DNA of 64,000 nucleotides from NCBI GenBank assembly GCA_029339195.1, contig JAPTJF010000020.1, positions 1 to 64,000 of the forward strand. Direction: 5' to 3'. This DNA comes from Micractinium sp. NFX-FRZ (Eukaryota; Chlorophyta; Trebouxiophyceae; Chlorellales; Chlorellaceae). The translations under genes and the position numbers were made by a program. Each line of letters starts with the position of its first letter. The stretch's first letter is position 1. Below are positions 1 to 10,000 of the stretch, in pieces. Under the pieces are notes generated by a model, which did no database searches, was not told where the DNA came from, and worked only from the letters and a program-made list of their open reading frames with translations.

Positions 1-149
1 AGGAGGGTGTGCACTTTCCAGATGCACACCTGACTGGTGTGCAACGTGGTGTGCAAAGACAGCTGGATCTACTAGTGGCTGGCGGGTGGTGGGCACAGTG
101 GGAATGGGCCGGGCAACAGTGGCTGGTGGCCTAACGGCCGCACCTGCAT

Positions 150-935
150 TTGGAGGTGGTGTGGTGGTGGGGGGTGGGGGGTGGGCGGCACGCCTACACT
201 CACCCCGGGTGGCAAGTTGGGGTGGGTGGGGTGGGGTGGGGGGGATGGGGCGGCGGCAAGCCGCGGGCCTGCCGGGCCTGCCCACACCTTGCACCCACCC
301 CCTAGGTGGGTGGTACCACCGGTGGGTTTATGGCTGACGTCAGGCTGTCGGGCCCGCTGACGCCAGCCTGGCCCACACACACCGGGTGGATTGCGGTGGG
401 GAAGGGAGGGGCGGCCGGCAGGCCGCAGGCCTGCCCCGCCCCGCCCGAGGGCCGACTCGCGCCACCCTTGGGTGGGGTGGGGTGGGGTGGGGGGCCGGGG
501 AGGGGCGGCCGGCAGGCCGCCAGGCCCGCCCCGCCCCGCCCCAACCACACCTCTCGCCACCCTTGGGTGGGGTGGGGGTGCTGGGTGGGGGTGGGGTGGG
601 GAAGGGAGGGGCGGCCGGCAGGCCGGCAGGCCCCTGCCCCGCCCCGCCCGAGCCCACCTCGTGCCACCCCTGGGTGGGTCGGGGCGGCGGCAGGCCGTCA
701 GGCCTGCCCCGCCCCATCCGAGGGCCGTGGGTGGCGGGGCGGGGCGTCCGGCAGGCTGGCAGGCCTGCCCTCCCACCCGAGCCGCCTCCGCAACCCCAAT
801 GGGTGGGGCGGGTTGGTGGTGGGGTGCTGGGTGGGGGTGGGGTGTTGGGTGGGTGGGTGGGTGGGGGGCCGGGGCGGGGCGGCCGGCAGGCCGCCAGGCC
901 TGCCCCGCCCCGCCCCACATCTTGCGGCTGACTGA
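150..935. repeat. G-rich minisatellite with palindromic core
   Basis: This is an irregular array built from a core close to GCGGCCGGCAGGCCG, seen near 411, 505, 611, 684, 744 and 879, with a diverged form near 249. The cores alternate with CCACCCTTGGGTGGGGTGGGG-like blocks. Spacing varies from about 60 to 135 bases, so this is a degenerate minisatellite rather than a clean satellite. The plus strand is very rich in runs of three to five G. All six reading frames give only Pro/Gly/Ala/Arg-rich low-complexity peptides, so I call no gene here. Confidence 0.8.
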
Positions 936-1284
936 CTGACTGAATGTGGGTTACACGTCATTTCAGCACAAACCTGTGCTGCTCAATGAATCAAGCATAC
1001 AGAATGAATGACACATTGAGATGCGAGCGCGAAAGCATCGCAGGACGAGAATGGAGCAGCTTACCCAAGGCAGCTCGGCAGGGAGATGGGCAGGCACAGC
1101 GGCAGGGGGACCCAAACACCGGGCGGCGCCCCGACCTCCCGCTGCCGCGAGGTAAAGCCAGAAGAGGCGTGCCCCTTGCCCGGATCGATCCGCCGACCAA
1201 GGCCCCGAATCGGCTGCCCACTTATATGTACAGCCCCACAAACACACCCAGACATCCGAGCCCACCCATTCGGGTCTCCATCCG

Positions 1285-1356
1285 GGTTGTGTAGTGTAGT
1301 GGTTATCACCCCAGACTCTGAATCTGGTAACCGCAGTTCGAATCTGCGCACGACCT
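1285..1356 (+). tRNA. tRNA-Gln (anticodon CUG)
   Basis: A 72-nt cloverleaf without intron. The acceptor stem GGTTGTG (1285-1291) pairs with CACGACC (1349-1355), with one G-U pair, and T1356 is the discriminator base. The anticodon stem 1311-1315/1323-1327 encloses the loop CTCTGAA, giving anticodon CTG (1318-1320), which reads CAG glutamine codons. The T arm 1332-1348 has the loop TTCGAAT. The internal promoter elements lie in the D arm (TAGTGTAGTGG) and the T arm (GTTCGAATC). The 3' CCA is not encoded, as expected for a nuclear eukaryotic tRNA. Confidence 0.95.
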
Positions 1357-1889
1357 AAACACCTTATGACTATTGGTCATCTAGGGACCCATTTTGGTCC
1401 CCAACCCGTCCCTAGCACCCTCCACCACCTTCTGGCACCCCACTTCGGGGGTGTCCGACGCCCGACTGGCCCTCCAGCCAGCCCCAGACCCCCGTCTCGT
1501 GGGACGGGGGTGCGCCCCGCCTCCGCCCACCGCGCCTCCCACTTCCCTCCAACCATTCTCCGGGCAGGCACCGAGGCTGCCACCAGCACCAGCAACCCCT
1601 TCCCTGCGAGGCAGGGGTTCTGCCGCAGAGCCGACCTCCCCAGCCAAACCCCTCGCTACCGCCTGCTGCTGACGCCCCGCCCCGCCGCCGCCACTGGGGC
1701 GGAGGCCCCCCACCCAGCGTCGGAAGCCGGCGCCGCCGCGGGAATTCGCATTCCTGCCCCACAGCGCTCCGCTGGCCGACCGCCGCGCCAAGGGCCATGC
1801 GAGGGCATGTTTCGGGTGCCCTCCCAAACCCTGTCCGACGCGACCCAGAAGGCGTTGGGTAAGCAGATCCGGACCAAAGCCAAGGGATT

Positions 1890-2036
1890 TGGGGGGCCCA
1901 AGGCCCAGGGCTGCGCCCTGGGCACGCGGGCGCCCAGCGCGCTACGCGCGCTGCGCGCGGCGCTGCCGCGCCGGGCGCGCCGGCAGGCATGCCCCCCTGG
2001 GCGGAGGGCGGCACGCCTTGGTGGGGGTTGCCTGTC
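1890..2036. repeat. GC-rich palindromic dispersed repeat, copy 1
   Basis: It contains the hairpin-like segment CCCAGGGCTGCGCCCTGGGC, then GCGGGCGCCCAGCGCGC and GCGCTGCGCGCGGCGCTGCCG. The same blocks recur in copy 2 about 480 bases to the right. The blocks are short inverted repeats, so the element may be a decayed foldback or miniature element. I see no terminal repeats or target-site duplication. Confidence 0.5.
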
Positions 2037-2369
2037 AGCAGTGTAGGGTGGCTTGGTCGGGGCTTCAAAGGCCGCCTGACCCCCCAAGGGCTCACACTGA
2101 CGCCATGCCCCCGTTGCGCTGCCGGCACCGCCCGTCAGCCTCCCTCTTAAATGTGCATCCGGGGTGCAACCCCCACCCCGCCCACCCGGGAAGGCGAGCT
2201 GCCCCGCCTCCCGCAAGCGCACTGCAAGGCGGCCTTCAGTGTGCTTGGAGGCTGGACGCGGCAGCAGGCAGGCGCGTCTGCAGGCGGCAGCAGCGGCAGC
2301 CGTAAGCACAGGTCCATGGCATCCTTGTGACCTTCAAATTTTGCCCTTTCGAGGGCACCACACTGTGCC

Positions 2370-2562
2370 CACCAGGGCTGCGCCCTGGGCCTGCGGGCGC
2401 CCAGCGCATACAAACTTGCCTGGGGGGGCTCCCATGCGGCCCCATGGGCGGCGTCGCACTGCACTGGGCGCTGGACGAGCTCTCTGGCGCCCCAAGGCCC
2501 AGTGCGCGCTGCGCGCGGCGCTGCCGCGCTGGCGCCCGGCCGGCATGCTCCTTGGGAGCATG
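2370..2562. repeat. GC-rich palindromic dispersed repeat, copy 2
   Basis: It shares CAGGGCTGCGCCCTGGGC, GCGGGCGCCCAGCGC, CCCCAAGGCCCAG and GCGCTGCGCGCGGCGCTGCCG with copy 1. Between the shared blocks it carries about 90 bases of unrelated sequence, so one copy has gained or lost an internal segment. It ends in its own palindrome, GGCATGCTCC...GGAGCATGCC (2541-2565). Confidence 0.5.
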
Positions 2563-4177
2563 CCGGGATGAGGGAGAGTCTCCGTGATGCCATGGGAGGG
2601 AAGGTTGGCCTTTCATAGCTCGCCAGGGGACGAGGGTTAAGATGAGCTCGTCCCCGGGCCCCACCGCCACATCTGGGTTCAGTTCGCACCAGCTTGCCTC
2701 AGCGTTGGTCAGCCCCACAACGACTGCCTCTGCAGAGTGGAGCGGGCGGCAAGAGGTGTTGAGCAGTCGCCCCAACCGGCAGTAAGCAGGCGTGCACCCC
2801 TTTGAAGGCGCAGCCTGCAGCCCAGGCAGGCAGCACATTGCCCCCATGGGCAGCCTTGAACATTACAAGATAAACTCACACAACCCTCGCTGTGCACACG
2901 TGGCCTGCCTGGCAGGCGGAGGTGCAGCTGCTTGAAGGTGCAGACCTCCAGCTGGGGCGGGCGGCCTATTGAGCCGTGTGCGGGGCTGTAGAAGTCGGAG
3001 AGGCAGCGGGAGAAGACGGCGGAAATGGGTGCCGCAAGACTGCCACATGGGCCGGGCAAGAGGGCAGGCGGGGGTTGGAGACGAGGCTTCAATGGGCCAG
3101 GGCTGGGGCCGGCCTTGCTGGCAGTACTCAGTTTTGGTGCATGCCTGGGCTGCCCTTGGCACATCCCCCTGCCACACCACAGCATGCTGGCATAGCATGC
3201 TGGCAGCAAGCTGGGTTCCCACCAAGGCTTGCGCACGATTGCGCACACCCCCCATAAATGTGGTTTGAAAGCTCAGCCCGCGGGCCCCTGCGTTACACCT
3301 TCCCCACACCGCCCCGCCTGCCCGCTGCCCGCCTCACCTGCGTGCATTGAGCTTGTTGGTGGGCACAACCACCACCCGCTGGCTGCAAGCGTAGCGCACA
3401 ACGGGCAGCGCAGCACCAACCGTCACCAACCGCCCACATCCCCTGAAAGTTCTTTGCAACTGCTCGCATAGCCTGCACCAGGATCCCTCATGACCTTGCT
3501 TCATTGCTTTGACGCGTCCCAGGGTTTCGGACACTTGTTCCGGTACCGGTGTTGGGATTCCCATGCCACGCCCAAGGCATCATGCCAGGCACCCGCCCCT
3601 ACATCCCTCCTGGGGGTCGCTCGAGCGCTCCCCGCCCGTGCCCCGATAGGGGTTAGGGTTAGAGTTTTACCCTGTGCCCGAAGGCTCTGGTGTAGGCAGA
3701 GGGCAGTGGCCAGCTGGCCTGGCGGTGGGGAGAGCCGCATGCGAGCCATGCGCACTGCCGCAGGTCTGCCCAGCTGCGCATGGGCGATGCAGCCTGTGTG
3801 CTGCCATCAAGCCAAGCTTTGAATGCTGTCAAGCTGATGTAACGCCCGTCACGAGCTGCAAGGGGCCCGTTTAAGAGCACCCTTGGCCGGAGCGTGTCCA
3901 GGGCCCGGCAAGCAGGGGCATTTCACTTGCAAACAGTGCTCGGGAGCTGGGCTGCGTCAGCATTCGTCTTGCGCGCGGCTTGGCTGCTTGCCGTTGGGGA
4001 GGAGTTGGGCAAGCGCGTCGGGCCGCGTCCTGCGTGGCATAAATGAGGCGGCCTTGATTAACTGCGGAGCACAGACTCTCGCCGCACACTCGAAACGCTA
4101 AGCACAGCACCTGGACGAGCCCCATACGCCCACACATAACCAGGGGACCTCAAGCGCTCGCGTACCAAACAACAACG

Positions 4178-6097
4178 ATGTCCCGCTTCGGCTTGTTGGC
4201 CGCCCTGCTCCTGGGCCTCTGCCTCACAGCGTGAGTGCGTGGCATGCTCTCGAAACGCTCTGCCCTGTGTGCGGCGGACCACGGGGGCCCGCCAGCAAAC
4301 CGCCAGCCTGCACGCCCCGGCGAGCGCCGACGCCGGCCCCGCTCCTGCCCCTCTCCCGTCGCCCGCACCCACCGGCATGTGCCCAACCTCCTGCTCAACT
4401 CTTGCATCCCTCTGCCTCCCCCGTTTGATCTCCCTCTTCCCTGCAGGAGTGCCACCTCCCCGGAGGCCTGGAGGACCTGCCTGCTGCCCAAGGAGGTGGG
4501 CCCCGGCCGCGCCTCCATCAAAGCCTGGTACTTTGACACCACCTCGGCAACGTGCGAAGAATTCATGTTTGGCGGCGGGCAGGCCAGCGGCAACAACTTT
4601 GCCACCAAGAAGGACTGCAAGGCCGTGTGCAAGTGAGCGCAGCTGCTGTCGCCGGGGGTTGGTGGGGCGGTGGCCAGCTGGCCAGTGCTCGTCCCGTACA
4701 GAACGTGATGCACACCTGCTGGGCAGTTGCCCGACCAGCCTGCGGGCAGCAGCTGCCCCGGCACCCGTGCCCCTTCGGGCACCGAACCTTCCCTCCAGCA
4801 TCTGCCCGCTAACACCATCTTTGTCCACCTGGCAGCAACCGCACCTTCCCTCTCCCTCCCTTCACATGTCAACAGCATGCCTGAGCCTGCCCCCAACCCG
4901 CTCCCTCTCTCAATCATACGCAGGCACGTCCCAATCTGTGAGCTGCCGGCCGCCGTCGGCTCTGGCGACGTCGCCTGCATGGCCTACATGCCGCGCTACG
5001 CCTGGAACGCAACCAGCGGCAAGTGCGAGCAGTTCATCTACGGTGGATGCGGCGGCAACAAGGTGGGAGGAGACGAGGGGGATCGGGGCACCAGGGTGGG
5101 GTGTCGCTGGGCGGGTGGGCCAAGCTTGCCTTTACGGCTGCTGGCGCTGGCGGCGGGCGGGGGCGGCGGCAGCGACTGAGGCCTCGCCTCCTCCACGAAT
5201 CTTACAGAATATCCCTTTCCCTGCTGCCTGCCCTGCCCCGCCCCGCCCTGCAGAACAACTTCCAGAAGAAGGGGCAGTGCTTGAAGGCCTGCGCGTGAGT
5301 GGGGGATCGGGAGGGCGGGCGCCTGGCGGGGGGAGACTGCTGCGCCTGTTGCCATGGGGAAACGATGTCCGCATGCCCCGCATGCTTCACCCTAGCCGCA
5401 GCAGCGCCAGCACCTGCTTCCCTGCCCCTCTCAAGCACCAAACCTCACGACCAATTTCTCACCCCAAACGCCCCCCTGTGTGTGTCTGTGTGTTGGTGCC
5501 CGCCCCGCAGCCCCAAGCCCAAGCGCTGCACCCTGCCCATGTCCGTCGGCCCCTGCCGCGCCGCCCTCCCCCGCTTCTACTACGACGCCGAGGCCAAGGA
5601 GTGCCGCCAGTTCTTCTGGGGAGGCTGCAAGGGCAACGGGGTGAGTGCCCGCACTGAAGTTGGGCGCCATGTCAGCGCCCGGATGCCGCCCCAGCTCTCC
5701 CCACCCATCCCTGCACCCTGTTATCAATGCAGCATCACTCTTCCCACCCATGCCCAGCCGTCACTGATTCTTCAGCTGTCTCTGCCCCTCCTCCATCTGC
5801 TTTGTGCAGAACCGCTTCCTTCAGCTCAAGGGCTGCGAGCGCACCTGCATGTGAGCACACACCACAGGGCAGGGGCAGGGGCAGACGCTGCCACGCATGC
5901 ATGCTTGCACACCGGGGGCAGATCAGAGCGGGGGCGGGAGGGCGCAGCAGGCTGGGTGGGTGCATGGGCAGGGGCGGGGTCGGCGGGTGGCAGGCTGGGT
6001 GTCGACATGCCTGCTGCATACTGAGTGGTGGCAGCCCAACCGAGCCTCTGATCTCACCCCTGCTCTCCTCCTGGCCCCTCCCTTTCGCAGGAAGTAA
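4178..6097 (+). CDS. Secreted protein with three Kunitz/BPTI domains
   Basis: Exons 4178-4230, 4447-4632, 4924-5062, 5254-5294, 5511-5640, 5810-5850 and 6091-6097 join in phase to give 198 residues. Residues 1-18 form a signal peptide ([18 protein letters not shown]). Three Kunitz (BPTI) modules follow, at about 29-79, 85-139 and 146-196; this fold is known as a serine protease inhibitor. Domains 2 and 3 keep all six cysteines (85, 98, 114, 122, 135, 139 and 146, 155, 171, 179, 192, 196). Domain 1 has only four, with Gly at 38 and 62 where Cys II and Cys IV belong. Predicted P1 residues are Arg39, Met99 and Arg156, so domain 3 looks trypsin-directed. Domains 2 and 3 are each split by an intron at the same point, just before NNF or NRF; domain 1 is not. 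A TGTAA motif lies at 6674-6678. Inhibitory activity is inferred, not shown. Confidence 0.9.
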
Positions 6098-7036
6098 GCA
6101 CTCCCTGACGCACACGCATACACATGTGCTTCCATGGGGGCAGCCCACCCCCCAGGCAGAGCGAAGCTGAGGACGCCAGCTGGCGGCCGCATCAGCGCTG
6201 GCACAGCAGGCCGAGGCTCAGCAAATTAACCTCGGCGCATGCTAGGTAGTCGAACAACGCAGCACAACAAGCAAGGGCCGTGACCCTTGAAGTTTTGAAA
6301 CCCACATGCTCTCTTCCCGCACACCGCCCTCCTTCTCACACATGCTCTCCATTCCACACATGCTCTCCTTCTCGCACACCGCTCTCCTTCCCACCCATGC
6401 TCTCCTTCCACACATGCTCTCCTCCCCTTGATCCCTCGCGATTCGCCTTCACTTCCATAAACATGCCCCCCAACTTTCCATATACCATCCTGCGCCATCT
6501 ACCCAGCTGCACCCCTCGCCCCCGATGCCCTGCCTTGCCCACGTGTGCCCCTCTCTGTCCCCTGATCTCTCGCGATTCGCCTGTCCCATAACAACAACTG
6601 ACGGTAAAATTTGCATGTGTGCACCATGTGTGCACCCCCCGCCCTGCATATGTTTGCGTGTGACAGATGACGCTGTAACGCGGCTGAAGTAAAATCGCAA
6701 GTGGCAGGCCAGGCAGGCAGATGGAGGGAGAGGCAGGCCCCGAATGAATTTTAAATGAAACTGGTGGATGAAAAGTGCGTTGTGTGTGCTGAGCAAGTCA
6801 CGGCCCGCTGGCCCGGTGCACTGCTTCTGCCGGTGTGCTGTGGGCAGCCGCCTGCGCAGCTGCTCCCACGTGCCGGCGGTCCCTCCCTTCGGCAGCGCTG
6901 CTGGCAGGTGCAGGGCGTGGCCAGCAAGGCGTGGCCAGCACTTGGTGCCTGCCCGCATCAGCTTTAAAGAGGAGCTTGTGGCACTCTGGCCCGCCAGCGC
7001 CGGTGCTGCATTCTGCCGCTGGGCGGGTGTTGCATT
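6098..7036. other. 3' flanks between Kunitz gene and GUF1
   Basis: No coding signal. 6303-6424 is a degenerate tandem repeat of a 15-20 base unit around ACACATGCTCTCCTTC. A block TGATCYCTCGCGATTCGCCT occurs at 6429-6448 and again at 6562-6581. TGTAA at 6674-6678 is a possible poly(A) signal for the Kunitz gene. At 6943-6965 there is a copy of the last coding bases of GUF1 (ACTTGNTGCCTGCCCGCATCAGC), duplicated from 7042-7064. Confidence 0.6.
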
Positions 7037-10000
7037 TCACGACTTGTTGCCTGCCCGCATCAGCTCGTGGAACACCTCCTGCGGCACGTCCACGCTGCCC
7101 AGCCGCCGCATCCGCTTCTTCCCCTCCTTCTGCTTCTCCAGCAGCTTGCGCTTCCTGCAGAGCAGGGGGAGAGCGGGTGTCAGGCAGCAGAGCAGGCGGG
7201 GTGCGCTTCTTCCCCTCCTTCCGCTTCTCCAGCAGCTTGCAATTGAAAAGGAGGGAGGGCAGGAGAGGTGAGGCAGCACAGGAGGAAGGGCAGGGGGTGT
7301 GAGGCAGCAAACACGTGGGATGCGCCTCGTGCCCTCCTTCTGCTTCTCCAGCGCAGCTCGGCCCGCTGTGCCCCTCCCCTGCGTCTCGAGCTGCCTATCA
7401 CTGTGCGTGCTTGGGCACACGGTGTGCTTTGCTGCAACGGGAGTTCCACCAGGCCCCACAGAGCGCTGGTCCCCTCTGGTAGGCCGCCTCACCCCACCCT
7501 TCATATGCCACTGTGCCACCCGTGCACACCTGCTGACGTCGCCGCCGTAGCACTTTGCCAGCACGTTTTTGCGGTACGCCCGCAGCGTCTCCCGCGCCAC
7601 AATACGACCCCCTGCCTGTGCCTGCAGCACAACCTCAAACTGCTGCCGGTCCATCAAGTCCTGCAAAGGCGTGGACAGGTCAGGGAAAGGCGTTGCCACA
7701 GGCACAGAATGGGAAAAAAGATATGGAGGAGGCCTGCGGCAGCATAATCTCAAACTGCTGGCGGTCCATCAGGTCCTGCAAAGGCGTGAACAGGTCAGGG
7801 AAAGGCGTTGCCACAGGCACAGAATGGGAAAATAGATATGGAGGAGGCCTGCGGCAGCATAATCTCAAACTGCTGGCGGTCCATCAGGTCCTGCAAGGGG
7901 TGCCGGCAAGGATCAAGTAAAGGAGAAGGCATCACCACAGGTGCAGCCTCCTGTAAATGTATGGAGGGGAGGGCTGGCAGCACCACGAACGCCTGCAGTG
8001 TTGGGGAGATGGAAGGGCACAGCACTGGGTCCGTTGCTGTGTTTGCTGTGCAGTCAGACCGCCACCCTGCCACGTCGCCCTTACTGCCCCTCCACTCCCT
8101 GGGCCTGTTCGCACTGTTGGTCGGGGAAAACAGGCGGTGGTGGGCCCAAGCAAGCACGCAAGCGCCGCCCACTCGCACCCGCAGCTTACTGGCAGAACAA
8201 GAATCTCCAAGCCCAAACACACAAGCAAGCATGCAAGGGAGCAACCAAGCACCGCCCCCTCTCACCCGCAGCTTGGCTGTGAGGCGGCGCCCCACCGCCT
8301 GCGCCTTGTCCCGGTGCACGATGCGGGCCAGGGCATCCACCGCCTCCCCATTGATCAGGATGTCCAGCCGCTGCAGGTCGGCGTGCCTGCAAATTGATAA
8401 ATTTGGTTGAGAATCACGTGCTTGGTTGATGAAGGTTGGGGGAGCAAGATGCGGGGCCAGGGGTCCCACCGCTTTCCCAGTGATCAGGAGGTCCAGCCGC
8501 TGCAGGTCGGCGTGCCCACTGTGCCTCCCACCCCACCCCACCCCACCCCACCCACCCGCCCACACCACCCACTCGACACTTCCACACACACATGCACGCC
8601 ACATTTCTCCCACCCCTTGCACAGCACGTCCCCCCTCAGGCCTCGCACCTTTACTCTGCCTCCTCATAGTCGAACGACGCGTAACACGCTTCCGCTGCCC
8701 ACCCCACCCGCCCACCCGCCCACTTCTCCCTCCCTGGTACACCCCTGCAGCCCGCACCTGTACTCTGCCTCCTCGTAGTCAAACGACGCGTACCCGCTGC
8801 TCACCGACTTGAGCTCGTCGTAAAAGTCGCCCCCCAGCTCAGCAAGCGGCAGGTGGTACCTGCAGCACGGAACCGATGGGAGCATGAGGGGGTGACAGGG
8901 GGTGGTGGTGTGTCGGTGTGTCTGGCGGGCCGGCGCATCAGGTGGGATATGCTACCTGCATGCGCCAGGCAGGAGGCTCTCGTGCAGCGTGAGTCTGAGG
9001 GAGGGCCCGGAGGCTGGGGCAGGACAGCAAGCGGCCGCTCCCCGCGAGCGGCATGCGCATCAATCAGGCAGGCGGCATTTCAGGCATAAAGGGCAGCACC
9101 AGCAGGTGCCCACACCCTCTCTGCCACTGCCTCACTCACTTGAGCAGCGTCCGGCCGGCGCCCAGCACCGCGTGCTCCTGCATCTCCCCTCGCCGGTCCT
9201 GCGCCAGGTCAGCAGCGTGCCACGTCAGCAGGCCGAAGCAGGGCATGCGGGCTGAAGCAAAGCGGCAGGGAGGGAGGGAGCAGTACCAAGCCTCACATGG
9301 CACATCTGCACAAAGGGCACAGCTGGAACAGGAAAGACTGCCCCCCACAGCACTTGTAACACTGCATGGAACCCAAGCCCCACCTGGCACAGCTGCATGA
9401 CGGCACCAACATAGTCGTTGGGTGTCACAACAGTGGCGGCGACGGTGGGCTCCCACACTACGGCGATGGCAGGAAATTGAGGGCGCGGGGTGGGGAGTGG
9501 GGGGTTGTGGGGGGTGAGGAGCATGAGGGGTGGCGGGGGGGCCGAGGGGCTGGGGTGGAGTGGGGTGGGGAGAGAACGAGCACCAAGGCACACGTTGCCA
9601 TATGCACACACACCGCAGGCATGGAGCACTTAGCAGCAACTACTGCAGCAACTTAGCAGCCCGTGCCTCTACCCTGCCTTACCTCTCAGCCCACCTCATT
9701 GCCCACGCCGCCCGCTCCACACACCCCTGCCACCCACCTGCCGCAATCTTGGTCTGCAGCGGGAACTCGGCGGGGTTCTGCAGCTCGCGCTCCTCGCCAC
9801 CGGGCAGCACGACGCGGCAGGGCACGGTGGGGGCGGTCACAATCACCGACGCCCCATGCTCCTGCTCCAGTCGCTGGCGGAACACCTGCACAGCATTTTG
9901 GGTAGCAGTAGAGCCAGGGGACTTGGCTGAATAAGCAGTGTAGGTGACCATGCTCCCACTCCAGCCGCTGGCGGAAGACCTGCAGTAGACGAGAAAGGGT

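Larger units (their letters stand above)
1357..4177. other. Intergenic region, no supported gene
   Basis: No frame shows a recognisable domain or a consistent exon series; the open frames are by-products of about 65-70% GC. It holds the related palindromic repeats described separately near 1890-2036 and 2370-2562. The stretch 2700-3470 is moderately GC-rich and featureless. A short TTAGGG-like stretch at 3650-3662 is too short to be a telomeric array. The promoter of the Kunitz gene should lie just left of 4178; I see no TATA box. Confidence 0.6.

Noticed and set aside
72..961. Overlapping long open frames on both strands in the first kilobase
   Set aside because: All are Pro/Gly/Arg/Ala low-complexity products of the minisatellite, with no domain and equal quality on both strands.
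3645..3672. TTAGGG-like sequence, possible interstitial telomere
   Set aside because: Only about two imperfect units, and not the TTTAGGG form typical of these algae.
4239..5657. 472-codon plus-strand open frame over the Kunitz gene
   Set aside because: It is in a different frame from the Kunitz exons. The spliced model has conserved cysteines, a signal peptide and consistent phases; this frame has none.
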